NCBI RefSeq assembly: GCF_024399335.1
Contig: NZ_CP075339.1
Span: 2,046,001-2,110,000 of the forward strand
Direction of reading: 5' to 3'
From: Leucobacter aridicollis
GTDB taxonomy: Bacteria > Actinomycetota > Actinomycetes > Actinomycetales > Microbacteriaceae
Length of the DNA stretch: 64,000 nt
Shown: one piece after another, positions 41,934 to 50,350 of the stretch
How positions within the stretch are numbered: position 1 is the first letter of the stretch
How the letters are laid out: each line of letters opens with the position of its first letter
Made by a program: the position numbers and the translations under genes
The notes under the pieces: model-generated
Database searches by the model: none
What the model was told of the DNA's origin: nothing
The model's input: the letters and a program-made list of their open reading frames with translations, nothing else

Positions 41934-42668
41934 CTACTCGGCGAGCGCGCCCTGCTGCAGTGCGGCGAGCTCAGACGTGCTCAGGAGTGCGAGGTCGAGC
42001 AGCGAATTCAGCTCGGCCCGGTTAAAGGGCGAACCCTCTGCCGTGCCCTGGACCTCGACGAAGTCCCCTGCGCCCGTGACAACAACGTTCATGTCGGTCT
42101 CGGCCCCCGAGTCTTCGATGTAGTTCAGGTCGCTCACAGGTACGCCGTCGACGATGCCGACGGAGACTGCCGCGACTGTGTCGATGAGCGGCTTCGCGTT
42201 GCGGGCGATGTGCCCGTTCGCGCGAGCCCACTCAACGGCGTCGGCGAGGGCGACGTATGCGCCCGTAATCGATGCGGTCCGGGTACCACCGTCAGCCTGC
42301 AGCACGTCGCAGTCGATGACGACTGTGTTCTCGCCGAGCGCCTTCGTGTCGATGATCGCGCGCAGGCTCCTCCCGATGAGACGGGAGATCTCGTGCGTGC
42401 GCCCGCCGATCTTGCCACGGACAGACTCGCGCTGCATGCGCTCGTTTGTCGACCGTGGCAGCATCGAGTACTCGGCTGTGACCCAGCCGGTGCCCTTGCC
42501 CATGAGCCAACGTGGAACGCCCGGTGTAAACGAGGCGGTGCAGAGTACCTTCGTGTTTCCGAAAGAAATCAACGCGGATCCCTCGGCCTGCGCGCTCCAG
42601 CCGCGCTCAATCGAGACTGGGCGCATCTGGCCCGGGGTGCGTCCATCAACGCGGGTAATCTCGGTCAT
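41934..42668 (-). CDS. rph: Ribonuclease PH
   Basis: The 244-residue phosphorolytic exoribonuclease begins with [17 protein letters not shown] and has [22 protein letters not shown], the RNA-binding [15 protein letters not shown] and [40 protein letters not shown] core. It trims tRNA 3' ends using phosphate. A GGAGGAAA RBS precedes the ATG at 42668. It lies 79 bp before rdgB and 110 bp after murI. Confidence 0.96.
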   Translation of the reverse strand: MTEITRVDGRTPGQMRPVSIERGWSAQAEGSALISFGNTKVLCTASFTPGVPRWLMGKGTGWVTAEYSMLPRSTNERMQRESVRGKIGGRTHEISRLIGRSLRAIIDTKALGENTVVIDCDVLQADGGTRTASITGAYVALADAVEWARANGHIARNAKPLIDTVAAVSVGIVDGVPVSDLNYIEDSGAETDMNVVVTGAGDFVEVQGTAEGSPFNRAELNSLLDLALLSTSELAALQQGALAE

Positions 42669-42778
42669 GTTTCCTCCGAACAGTTGGTTCTATCGTGGCG
42701 AGTGGCGACCACATGGCAACGTGGCTGCCTGTCGAGGCATGTCATGCGCGGCCGGTGCGCCGCAGCAGCGCTCATCGG

Positions 42779-43645
42779 TTAGGGCGAATCGTCCACCTGC
42801 GGTCGCTGGGCAACGACAGGAGCCGTGCCGTGAACGATCGGGCCAAGCGAGTCACCGCCGATGCCAAGCATCCGCTTCGCGAGCCGAACGAACTCGCTCG
42901 TGTCGCCGCCAGTCGTCTCGTACCGAATAGTAGGCGGCCCGCCCTTCGGATCCCGCAGCAGGTGGTGCTCGGTAAGCTTCTCGAAGACAAGATTCGCGGT
43001 CTCGATGTCGCTCGACACGAGTGCAACTCCCGGCCCAACCACCTGCCGAAGCGCTCCGCGCAAGAACGGGTAGTGAGTGCATCCAAGCACGAGGGTATCG
43101 ATATTGTTCGCAATCAGTGGCGCAAGGTACTGCTCGGCGACGCGCAGGGTCTCCGGGCCACTCGTCTGCCCGGCTTCCACGAGCTCGACGAAACGGGGGC
43201 ACGCCTGCGAGCTGAGCGTCACCTCGGGGCTCGCCGCAAAATGCTCGTTGTAGGCGCCCGACTCGATCGTCGCAGTCGTGCCGATCAATCCAATCTTGCC
43301 GTTGCGGGTAATCGAGAGCGCACTCCGCGCTGTCGGCCCGATGACCTCAACGACTGGTACGTCGTACCTTTCGTATGCGTCGCGAAGCACGGCGGCGGAG
43401 GCCGTATTGCACGCGATCACAAGCATCTTCACCCCCGACTCAACGAGACCGTCGAGGATGCCGAGCGCGAGCTCGCGAACCTCGGCAATGGGCCGCGGCC
43501 CGTAGGGGGTGTGCGCGGTGTCGGCTGCGTACAGGATCGACTCGTTCGGCAGCTGATCTCGAATCGCTCGTGCGACCGTGAGGCCCCCAACGCCCGAGTC
43601 GAATACGCCGATGGGAGCATCAGCCGAAATGGTGCGTGTACTCAC
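42779..43645 (-). CDS. murI: Glutamate racemase
   Basis: The 288-residue protein has both catalytic cysteines of MurI, in [10 protein letters not shown] and LGCTHYPFL. The N-terminal [16 protein letters not shown] and [13 protein letters not shown] are also typical. It supplies D-glutamate for peptidoglycan. The start is GTG 43645, seven bases after a TAAGCT box on the coding strand, so the gene probably starts the murI-rph-rdgB run without a leader. Confidence 0.95.
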   Translation of the reverse strand: MSTRTISADAPIGVFDSGVGGLTVARAIRDQLPNESILYAADTAHTPYGPRPIAEVRELALGILDGLVESGVKMLVIACNTASAAVLRDAYERYDVPVVEVIGPTARSALSITRNGKIGLIGTTATIESGAYNEHFAASPEVTLSSQACPRFVELVEAGQTSGPETLRVAEQYLAPLIANNIDTLVLGCTHYPFLRGALRQVVGPGVALVSSDIETANLVFEKLTEHHLLRDPKGGPPTIRYETTGGDTSEFVRLAKRMLGIGGDSLGPIVHGTAPVVAQRPQVDDSP

Positions 43646-43652
43646 GGGTTCA

Positions 43653-43658
43653 AGCTTA
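43653..43658 (-). promoter_or_regulatory. -10 box TAAGCT of murI, leaderless geometry
   Basis: On the minus strand TAAGCT is followed by TGAACCC (7 nt) and the GTG start at 43645. Confidence 0.55.
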
Positions 43659-43714
43659 CCCGCTGGCCGCGGGCAACAATGCTCCGACGGGGCGAGCGGT
43701 GCAGTCGAGACGCG

Positions 43715-44395
43715 CTACTTGATCCATGTCTTGCGGTGAAAGCCTGTGAGCCCGTGCTCAGCTATCCCTGCGTAGTGCGCTGCAGCGCCATAGCCCTTGT
43801 TCGAAGCCCACCCGTAGTGCGGGTGATCCTCGTGTGCGGCGCGCATCACCGCATCGCGGGCCACTTTTGCACGTACCGACGCCGCGGCGACGCTCGCACA
43901 CGCGCGGTCCGCACCGACCCGGGTGACGACATTCAGCGGGGCACGCAGTACCGGGCTCAGCCAATCATGTGATCCATCAAGCACGATGAGGGCTCGGTCG
44001 ACTGACACCCCAGCCGTATGCAATTCAAGCAGCGCACGGCGGGCCGATTCACCGAGCATCGCGGTGATCCCGTGCTCGTCAATCTCGTCGGCGGTCGCGA
44101 AGCCGACAGCCCCGGGCCCCCACTCGCTCACGAGCGGAGCAATCGCCTCGCGCTTCTTTTCGCTGAGCAGCTTCGAATCCCGGAGCCCCTCGGGAAACGC
44201 CTCGACACCCAGGGGCACGGCGTGCGCCCCCACTGCGACAGGCCCCGCGATCGCGCCACGGCCAACCTCGTCGAGTCCGATGACGAGTTCGGCCCCCGCC
44301 GCAAAGGCGGCGAGTTCGACCTCGAGCGTCGGATCCTTACTGGGCGAGGCAGCGCTACTCGGCACGGGCCTCGTCAACCCCGGTGAACGTTGCAT
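43715..44395 (-). CDS. rnhB: Ribonuclease HII
   Basis: The 226-residue RNase HII has the catalytic pair in VIGLDEVGRGAIAGPVAVGA, Asp in ALIVLDGSHDWL, and the C-terminal part DHPHYGWASNKGYGAAAHYAGI. It cuts RNA in RNA-DNA hybrids, including single ribonucleotides, with Mn2+ or Mg2+. ATG 44395 overlaps the lepB 3' end by 41 bp; a GTG at 44365 (residue 11) is an alternative start. The order rplS-lepB-rnhB is widely conserved in actinobacteria. Confidence 0.94.
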   Translation of the reverse strand: MQRSPGLTRPVPSSAASPSKDPTLEVELAAFAAGAELVIGLDEVGRGAIAGPVAVGAHAVPLGVEAFPEGLRDSKLLSEKKREAIAPLVSEWGPGAVGFATADEIDEHGITAMLGESARRALLELHTAGVSVDRALIVLDGSHDWLSPVLRAPLNVVTRVGADRACASVAAASVRAKVARDAVMRAAHEDHPHYGWASNKGYGAAAHYAGIAEHGLTGFHRKTWIK

Positions 44396-45059
44396 CCGGT
44401 CGCGTCATCCAGCTAAACCTGTCGAGCGGCCAGTTCAACAGAAACGCCCGACCAACGATCTCCGACTCAGAGACGAAGCCCTTCCCTGGCTGATCCTGGT
44501 TGTAGCGTGAGTCCTTGCTCGCGTAACGGTTATCGCCGAGCACCCACACCGACCCTTCAGGCACCGTCACATCAAAATCAATGTCTGACGCGCGCGTCTT
44601 TCCCTCAGGGATCACAATGTACGGTTCATCCAGAGGCACACCGTTGACCTCGACGCGGCCGTTCGCGTCACAGCAGGTCACGCGGTCCCCGCCGACGCCA
44701 ATCACTCGCTTCACGACATAGTCGTGGGACGTGTCGGCAGCGAGCCCGACTGCCTGCAGCAGCTGCTCGAACGGGCTCGGCGTCGTCGCCATAGCCTTCG
44801 GATACAGCCAACCGCCCGGATCCTGGAAGACGACAACATCGCCCCGTTGCACGTCGACGACATTGGGAACGAGCTGGTTCACAAGGATCCGGTCGTTCAC
44901 CTGCAGCGTCTGTTCCATCGAACCCGACGGAATGTAGAAGCTTCGCACGAGGAAGGTCTTCAGCAGGAAGGAGATCAAGAACGCGACAATCAAAATGATG
45001 ACAAGATCTCGGAGGAAGCCGAGCAGGCCTCCCCGCCGTCGTTCCGCAGTCTCACTCAT
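44355..45059 (-). CDS. lepB: Signal peptidase I
   Basis: The 234-residue protein has a cytoplasmic basic N-terminus, one membrane helix (DLVIILIVAFLISFLLKTFLV), the catalytic Ser in FYIPSGSMEQTL and the general-base Lys in YVVKRVIGVGGDRV, followed by the box near VLGDNRYASKDSRYN. It removes signal peptides from exported proteins on the outer face of the membrane. It sits between rplS (upstream) and rnhB (overlapping downstream). Confidence 0.95.
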   Translation of the reverse strand: MSETAERRRGGLLGFLRDLVIILIVAFLISFLLKTFLVRSFYIPSGSMEQTLQVNDRILVNQLVPNVVDVQRGDVVVFQDPGGWLYPKAMATTPSPFEQLLQAVGLAADTSHDYVVKRVIGVGGDRVTCCDANGRVEVNGVPLDEPYIVIPEGKTRASDIDFDVTVPEGSVWVLGDNRYASKDSRYNQDQPGKGFVSESEIVGRAFLLNWPLDRFSWMTRPDATFTGVDEARAE

Positions 45060-45126
45060 ACGTGCTCACATTCTTCGTCGCAGACCGCATGCGGAACGCG
45101 CACGGCAAAATCAACAGTACCGACAG

Positions 45127-45164
45127 TTCAGGCCCCCAGCCTGTGAAGGGGCGGAGGGCCTGAA
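45127..45164. terminator. Hairpin between rplS and lepB
   Basis: TTCAGGCCC (45127-45135) and GGGCCTGAA (45156-45164) form a perfect 9-bp stem. It lies 18 bp past the rplS stop. The T-run on the coding strand lies before the stem rather than after it, so it is not a classical terminator; partial termination or rplS mRNA protection is possible. Confidence 0.55.
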
Positions 45165-45181
45165 CCAAAAAAGCGTTGCGC

Positions 45182-45529
45182 TTACGCGTCGCGCTTCTCC
45201 TTGATCTTCGCCTTCTTGCCGGTGAGGCCACGGAGGTAGTAGAGCTTCGCACGGCGAACATCACCGCGCGAAACAACCTCGATCTGCTCAATCGTCGGCG
45301 AGTGCACGGGGAACTTACGCTCAACGCCCACCTGGAAGCTGATCTTACGAACAGTGAAGGTCTCACGAACGCCCTCACCGTGGCGCGAGATAACGACGCC
45401 CTGGAACACCTGAACACGCGAGCGGTTACCCTCGATAATGTTCACGTGAACCTTGACGGTGTCACCCGCGCGGAACTCGGGGATGTCGCTCTTGAGCGAC
45501 GGGGCATCGACGTGGTCGAGCTTCTGCAT
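45182..45529 (-). CDS. rplS: 50S ribosomal protein L19
   Basis: The 115-residue product starts [19 protein letters not shown] and contains the L19 core: [39 protein letters not shown] and the basic end [20 protein letters not shown]. It sits at the 30S-50S interface. The start at 45529 has AGAGAGAT as RBS; a longer in-frame start at 45556 does not match the family N-terminus. It leads rplS-lepB-rnhB. Confidence 0.97.
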   Translation of the reverse strand: MQKLDHVDAPSLKSDIPEFRAGDTVKVHVNIIEGNRSRVQVFQGVVISRHGEGVRETFTVRKISFQVGVERKFPVHSPTIEQIEVVSRGDVRRAKLYYLRGLTGKKAKIKEKRDA

Positions 45530-45678
45530 GATGATCTCTCTCTGCGCCCGCCGCAAGTCGGTACGCGGAATAAATGTTCAAAGAATTTGCGTGCGTTCAC
45601 GGTGAGTGCGAAACCCTTGCGGCAGAGTCGCACCGTGGCACAAGGATCTATTATGCCACATCATCGGCAGACGAGGCA

Positions 45679-46242
45679 TTACCTGCTGCGCGAAGAGTCC
45701 CCTCTGCGCCGCACGCTGTGGCGGGCCGTAAGAAAGGCTCCGTTCGTGCCATGCTCGATGAGATCGAGGTCGAGGCGGCGCGGAAGCAACGGTCGCCCGC
45801 TTCCGAGCGTCACAGGTGCGATTGAAATATGAACCTCGTCGAGGAGGCCAGCGTCCGAGAATTGACCCGCAAGGTCGCCGCCACCCACCACCCAGAGATC
45901 TTTGCCGCCGGCGGCGTCTCGCATCGCGTCGTGGACCTCCCGAACATCCCCGCGAGCAAAACGCACGTCCGCGGCACCACCTGCGCCTGGCGATGCCGGC
46001 GCGGTGAGGCCGCGTGTTGTGAGCACCCAGGCCGGCATGTCGTACGACCACCCGCCATGCGCGAGCACCCATTCGTAGGTGGTTGACCCCATTGCGATCG
46101 CGCCGACGTTCGCAATGAACGCTTCGTAGTCGTTTCCCCCACCAGGCGTCTGTTCTTGCGACAGCAGCCAGTCGAGCGAATCGTGCTCGTCGGCGATGAA
46201 ACCGTCGAGCGAAGAGGCGACGTAGTAGATCAGGCGAGACAT
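45679..46242 (-). CDS. Dihydrofolate reductase-like (RibD C-terminal) protein
   Basis: The 187-residue protein has the RibD-C/DHFR-like fold: MSRLIYYVASSLDGFIADEHDSL at the start, IAMGSTTYEWVL, a NADPH-loop LWVVGGGDLAGQF and DEVHISIAPVTLGSGRPLLP. Such proteins are reductases of unknown substrate, common beside regulators in Microbacteriaceae. A GAAGGGAA RBS precedes ATG 46242. The AraC/DinB-like gene lies 29 bp upstream on the same strand, so they may form an operon. Confidence 0.85.
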   Translation of the reverse strand: MSRLIYYVASSLDGFIADEHDSLDWLLSQEQTPGGGNDYEAFIANVGAIAMGSTTYEWVLAHGGWSYDMPAWVLTTRGLTAPASPGAGGAADVRFARGDVREVHDAMRDAAGGKDLWVVGGGDLAGQFSDAGLLDEVHISIAPVTLGSGRPLLPRRLDLDLIEHGTNGAFLTARHSVRRRGDSSRSR

Positions 46243-46271
46243 ATGTGTTCCCTTCGAGGTGGTGACTGGGT

Positions 46272-47189
46272 CTAGGCTTCGCCGCGCCGGGCGCGCAGCC
46301 AGAGGATCGGATCACCGGCGTCGCGTTCGAGACCGTGTTCGGCGAGCATGCCGCGCGCGAGCTCCCGTCGGTGTGCTGCGTAGTGCAAGACGTGGGCGAC
46401 GACGCCGCTGAGCTGAAAGCTCTCCGGCGGGACGCACAGCGCGTCGATCACCCTGGCTTGCCAGTCCCCTGTGCGGCTGATCTGGCGCACCCTTGCGATC
46501 CATGCCTCCGACGCGACGTCGTGCCGAGCGACAAGCTCAGCGAGCACGCGCGGCGAATCGAGCTCAACAGGTGCCGGAGCAGTGCGCCCGTCGAGCACTG
46601 CAAGCCACGTCTCCTTCGCGAAGACAAGCCCGGCGAGCACCGCCGCGATGCTCGTTTCGTCGCCTGCCCAGTCGAGCACACGCTGGCCCGGGCGTTGCGG
46701 CCGAGTCGTGACTTCTGGGGGCAGTGCGGCCGCGAAGGCGAGGAGCGCGGCCGAGTCGTCGACGTCATGCAGCAGTTGCTGTTCAAGGAGCGGATTTGTC
46801 TGGCCTCCGTGCCCCTCGATCCAGATCGCCATCGGCGGGTGGAAATGGATCCCGTTCGCGCTTGGGAGCCAGTGGCCAGCCCCCTGCGCGCTCGGCGGGT
46901 GGCCGAAGGCTTTGGAGTACGCGCGACTGAAGCCCTCGGCTGAGTCGTATCCTGCGGTGATCGCCGCGTCGATCACGCTCGCTCCACCCCGCAACTGCCA
47001 GGCTGCCCGTTCGAGAAGCACGCGCCGGCGAAGTGCCGCGGGCGACTCACCGGCGGCCTCAGAAACCGTTCGGGCGAAGTGAAACCGGGATGCGTGTGCG
47101 GCGCCGGCCATGTCGTCGAGTGTCGGGTTCGACTCATCGAGGACGGCGTCGAGGAGCTCGCGGAGGCGGTCGGGCTCGGAAGTCGTCAT
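46272..47189 (-). CDS. AraC-type helix-turn-helix protein with a C-terminal DinB-like domain
   Basis: The 305-residue protein places an AraC helix-turn-helix at the N-terminus (about residues 8-100: MAGAAHASRFHFARTVSEAAGESPAALRRR and VIDAAITAGYDSAEGFSRAYSKAFG). This is followed by a helical DinB/YfiT-like domain (about 170-295) with His residues in ELVARHDVASE and VVAHVLHYAAHRRELARGML, which can bind a metal. The ATG at 47189 lies six bases after CAGACT, matching the leaderless geometry. It probably regulates itself and the RibD-like reductase gene downstream. Confidence 0.82.
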   Translation of the reverse strand: MTTSEPDRLRELLDAVLDESNPTLDDMAGAAHASRFHFARTVSEAAGESPAALRRRVLLERAAWQLRGGASVIDAAITAGYDSAEGFSRAYSKAFGHPPSAQGAGHWLPSANGIHFHPPMAIWIEGHGGQTNPLLEQQLLHDVDDSAALLAFAAALPPEVTTRPQRPGQRVLDWAGDETSIAAVLAGLVFAKETWLAVLDGRTAPAPVELDSPRVLAELVARHDVASEAWIARVRQISRTGDWQARVIDALCVPPESFQLSGVVAHVLHYAAHRRELARGMLAEHGLERDAGDPILWLRARRGEA

Positions 47190-47195
47190 GCCTCT

Positions 47196-47201
47196 AGTCT
47201 G
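47196..47201 (-). promoter_or_regulatory. -10-like box CAGACT, leaderless geometry
   Basis: On the minus strand CAGACT is followed by AGAGGC (6 nt) and the ATG at 47189. The box is a poor -10 (first T missing) but keeps the spacing seen at other genes here. Confidence 0.4.
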
Positions 47202-47364
47202 ACTCCCGCTGGGCCACTGCGCATGACCGATCTTGCGCAACGCTACGCGGCAGGCCCCGGTCAGGTTGTGCACTGACCGCCCGTGCGTGGGTGCGGGCGC
47301 CTGCTGCGGGCGTCGGCTCCGAGTGTCTGCTGCGAGTGTCTGTGGCGCCTGAGAGGATCGAGGT

Positions 47365-49479
47365 ATGGCACATCTCGACAACACCACCCTGGCCAGGGCG
47401 CTCACGGTGCTGCGACAGCTCACGGGCGCCGTCGACGCCGAGTTTCATCCCGGCCAGTTCGAGGCGATCAGCGCCCTCGTTGATGACGGTCGACGCGCCC
47501 TTGTCGTGCAGCGAACGGGGTGGGGAAAGTCCGCGGTGTACTTCGTCGCGACAGCGCTACTCCGCGCTCGCGGAGCCGGGCCGACACTGCTCGTCTCACC
47601 GCTCCTCGCACTCATGCGCGACCAGGTCGAGGCTGCGGAGCGAGCGGGGGTGCGGGCAGCCGCAATCAACTCAGCGACGTCAGAGGAGTGGGAGGATATT
47701 GAAGATCGCCTCGCACGCGACGAAATCGACGTGCTGCTTGTCTCGCCGGAGCGACTCAATAACCCCCGATTCCGCGAAACTCAGTTGCCCAAAATACTCA
47801 CTCGCATGGGTCTCATGGTGATCGACGAGGCGCACTGCATCTCAGACTGGGGCCATGATTTCCGCCCGGACTACCGGCGAATCGCAACGCTGCTGGCTGG
47901 CCTTGAGCACCACGTGCCTGTACTCGCAACCACAGCGACGGCCAACGCCCGCGTCGTCGCCGATGTATCCGAGCAGCTCGGCACCGACGTGCTCACCCTG
48001 CGCGGCACGCTCGCGCGAGACTCATTGCGGCTTGGCTGCCTGCGCCTGCCTTCGGCGGAGGCTCGGCTCGCTTGGCTCGTGCAGCATCTCGGAGGCTTCT
48101 CGGGCAGCGGGATCGTCTACGCGCTCACCGTGTCTGCCGCTGAAGACACCGCTCTCCTGCTGCGCGACGCAGGGTACGAGGTCGCAGCGTATACGGGCCG
48201 CACTGACCCTGAGGAACGGGCGCGGCTTGAATCCGCCCTCAAGAACAACGAGGTGAAAGCGCTCATCGCTACGAGTGCACTCGGCATGGGGTTCGACAAG
48301 CCAGACCTCGGTTTCGTACTCCACCTTGGCGCCCCTTCCTCCCCCGTCGCCTACTACCAGCAGGTCGGGCGCGCAGGTCGTGGCACGGCGCACGCTGACG
48401 TGCTCCTCCTGCCGGGCGCGGAAGACGCCGCAATCTGGCGGTACTTCGCGACGGCTTCGATGCCTGATCCTGAGCGTGCGCGGGCAGTCATCGAGGCGCT
48501 CGGTGCCCCTGACTCGCCACCGCTCTCGACACCGGCTCTTGAGGCCAGGGTTGACCTGCGACGCACACAGCTCGACCTTCTGTTGAAGGTGCTCGATGTT
48601 GATGGCTCCGTGAACCGGGTCTCCGGTGGGTGGACGGCGACAGGCGCCGAATGGACGTACGACGCCGAACGCTACGCGCGCATCGCGGCGGCTCGAGACG
48701 CCGAACAGTCGGCAATGCTCCGCTACGAGCGCGGCGAGACGTGTCGCATGGCCGAACTGCAGCGCGAACTCGACGACCCGACGGCGACTGACTGCGGGCG
48801 CTGCGACGTCTGCGCTGGCCCCTGGTATCCGACCGAGGTGACGGGCGACGCGGCGGCGCGAGCGACGACTCGACTCCGACAGGCCGGCGTGCCAATCGAG
48901 CCGCGCGGCCAGTGGCCGACTGGAGCGGACCGTCGCGGAGTCAACGTGCGCGGGCGCATCGCGCAGAACGAGCGCGCAGAGCCCGGACGTGTGGTCGCGC
49001 GCCTCACCGATCTCGGCTGGGGTGGCGCGCTGCGGGAGCTCTTCGCGGCCGGAGCCGCCGACCAGGCAATTCCGGAGCCGCTGCTTGGCGCGGTGCTCAC
49101 GACTCTTCGTGACTGGCCGCGGGAGACGCGCCCAGTCGGAGTCGTCGCGATGCCGTCCCTCACTCGCCCGACGCTCATCAGCAGCACCGCTGCAGCGATC
49201 GCAGAGCGTGGCAAGCTACCGTTTCTCGGCACCCTCGACTTCGCAGACGACCGCCCCGTGACAGCTCCCGGCGGCAACAGCGCATTTCGATTGGCCTCGG
49301 TGTGGGGCCGGTGGTCGCTGGGCCCCGAACTCGCAAGTGTCGTCGCACGTGCTCCCGGCCCGCTTTTACTCGTCGACGACCTCGTTGACAGCCGCTGGTC
49401 GTTCACCGTCGCTGCGCGCGAGCTCCGACTTGCCGGTGCTCCGCAAGTGTTGCCGTTCGCCCTCGCATCGGTGGGATAG
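47365..49479 (+). CDS. recQ: RecQ-family ATP-dependent DNA helicase with a C-terminal phosphoribosyltransferase-like segment
   Basis: The 704-residue superfamily 2 helicase has Walker A RTGWGKSAVYF, the DEAH box VIDEAHCISDWGHDFRPDYR, ATTATA, motif V GMGFDKPDLGFVLHLGAPSS and motif VI YYQQVGRAGRG. A zinc-binding region (TCRMAEL..., CGRCDVC) and a winged helix follow. The last 120 residues contain a PRTase-like element PLLLVDDLVDSRWSFTVAARELR, a feature I associate with actinobacterial RecQ relatives rather than E. coli RecQ. It unwinds DNA 3' to 5' in recombination and fork repair. The stop lies just before a 23-bp tandem repeat array. Confidence 0.93.
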   Translation: MAHLDNTTLARALTVLRQLTGAVDAEFHPGQFEAISALVDDGRRALVVQRTGWGKSAVYFVATALLRARGAGPTLLVSPLLALMRDQVEAAERAGVRAAAINSATSEEWEDIEDRLARDEIDVLLVSPERLNNPRFRETQLPKILTRMGLMVIDEAHCISDWGHDFRPDYRRIATLLAGLEHHVPVLATTATANARVVADVSEQLGTDVLTLRGTLARDSLRLGCLRLPSAEARLAWLVQHLGGFSGSGIVYALTVSAAEDTALLLRDAGYEVAAYTGRTDPEERARLESALKNNEVKALIATSALGMGFDKPDLGFVLHLGAPSSPVAYYQQVGRAGRGTAHADVLLLPGAEDAAIWRYFATASMPDPERARAVIEALGAPDSPPLSTPALEARVDLRRTQLDLLLKVLDVDGSVNRVSGGWTATGAEWTYDAERYARIAAARDAEQSAMLRYERGETCRMAELQRELDDPTATDCGRCDVCAGPWYPTEVTGDAAARATTRLRQAGVPIEPRGQWPTGADRRGVNVRGRIAQNERAEPGRVVARLTDLGWGGALRELFAAGAADQAIPEPLLGAVLTTLRDWPRETRPVGVVAMPSLTRPTLISSTAAAIAERGKLPFLGTLDFADDRPVTAPGGNSAFRLASVWGRWSLGPELASVVARAPGPLLLVDDLVDSRWSFTVAARELRLAGAPQVLPFALASVG

Positions 49480-49486
49480 CGCCGAC

Positions 49487-49626
49487 CCAGGGTCGTCGCG
49501 CGGGCCCACGCATGGCCGTGGAGTGTGCCTGCCTGGGGTCGCCGGGCGGGCCCACCCAGGGCCGTCGCGCGGGCCCACCCGGGGTCATCGGGCGGGCCTA
49601 CCCAGTGATCGCCGGGCGGGCACTTC
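49487..49626. repeat. Degenerate tandem repeat of about 23 bp after recQ
   Basis: Four to five units of the form GGGTCGCCGGGCGGGCCCAC, with longer divergence between the first two, run from just past the recQ stop to about 49626. No reading frame with normal composition covers it. Confidence 0.8.
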
Positions 49627-49737
49627 ACGGATCGCTTCGTGAGTCGCGCGATTGCCTGGCTCAAATCTGCCAGGCGACTATTGGTCGCGATCGCCGCCGA
49701 GCCGAATCAGTCCGTGACTTGCCCGGGGCACAGGCGT

Positions 49738-49743
49738 TATGCT
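49738..49743 (+). promoter_or_regulatory. -10 box TATGCT, leaderless geometry
   Basis: TATGCT is followed by GCAGCC (6 nt) and the ATG at 49750 of a small membrane protein gene. Confidence 0.6.
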
Positions 49744-49749
49744 GCAGCC

Positions 49750-49995
49750 ATGGACAGCACAGCTGCACAGAGTTTCACCGATCCAGGTTTGCACGAGCTC
49801 GGGATCGACGTTCCGCTCGCCGGTGACACCGACCCCGTGGAAGGGCGCACGAAGCTCGCCGCGTGGGGGCTTGGCGTCGCAGGCACCCTCGCGTTCGCGA
49901 CACTCGTCGTCGGCGCGATCGCGGTGGTGAACTGGGCGCTCCCCTACGTGCACTACATCTACCTTGCGCTCGTCGGCGGGGGCCAAAGCCTGTAA
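49750..49995 (+). CDS. Small membrane protein, function unknown
   Basis: The 81-residue product has an acidic N-terminus (MDSTAAQSFTDPGLHELGID), then two hydrophobic stretches (WGLGVAGTLAFATLVVGAIAVVNW and YVHYIYLALVGGG). No family is recognised. The ATG at 49750 lies six bases after the TATGCT box, which supports this start over earlier in-frame codons that would run back through the intergenic region after the repeat array. Confidence 0.65.
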   Translation: MDSTAAQSFTDPGLHELGIDVPLAGDTDPVEGRTKLAAWGLGVAGTLAFATLVVGAIAVVNWALPYVHYIYLALVGGGQSL

Positions 49996-50166
49996 CGCTG
50001 GCGTGTCGCTCCCGGGCGGCCCGGGGCTTTCCCGGGAGTGAGCCGGGCACGCCGCGAGAGGTGACCCCGGCTCGAACCTCGCGCGGATGTACACGGTTCC
50101 TGCAAGTGCACACGATTCTGACCCGAAGCAAGCGTGTACACCCGCGGGTTTCGTGTGCAGTCGCGG
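49996..50166. other. Intergenic, no gene seen
   Basis: Sequence between the small membrane protein and the 24-bp repeat array. It includes a GGGCGGCCCGGGGCTTTCCCGGGA-like G/C-rich inverted segment near 50012-50036 that may act as a terminator for the upstream gene. No convincing reading frame is present. Confidence 0.45.
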
Positions 50167-50350
50167 GGCCGGCAGTCGATCTGAGGTCAGGGCCGGCAGT
50201 CGAGCAGAGGTCGCGGGCCCGGCAGTCAGCCAGAGGTCAGGCCTGGCAGTCGGCCTGAGGTCGGGCCCGGCAGTCAGCCAGAGGTCAGGCCTGGCAGTCG
50301 GCCTGAGGTCGGGCCCGGCGGTCAGCCAGGGGTCAGGTCTGGCAGCCAGG
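50167..50350. repeat. 24-bp tandem repeat array with 48-bp higher-order period, entering the nei gene
   Basis: About eight units of a 24-mer of the form GGCCYGGCAGTCRGCCWGAG plus GTCR alternate between two variants (GGCCCGGCAGTCAGCC... and GGCCTGGCAGTCGGCC...), giving two nearly exact 48-bp blocks. The last units cover the stop codon (50333-50335) and final codons of the glycosylase gene. Confidence 0.88.

Noticed and set aside
45127..45164. Classical Rho-independent terminator after rplS
   Set aside because: The stem is good but the T-rich run on the coding strand lies before it rather than after, so only a hairpin is claimed.
50167..50350. CRISPR array
   Set aside because: Units are 24 bp, directly adjacent, with no unique spacers of 30-40 bp, and no cas gene is near.
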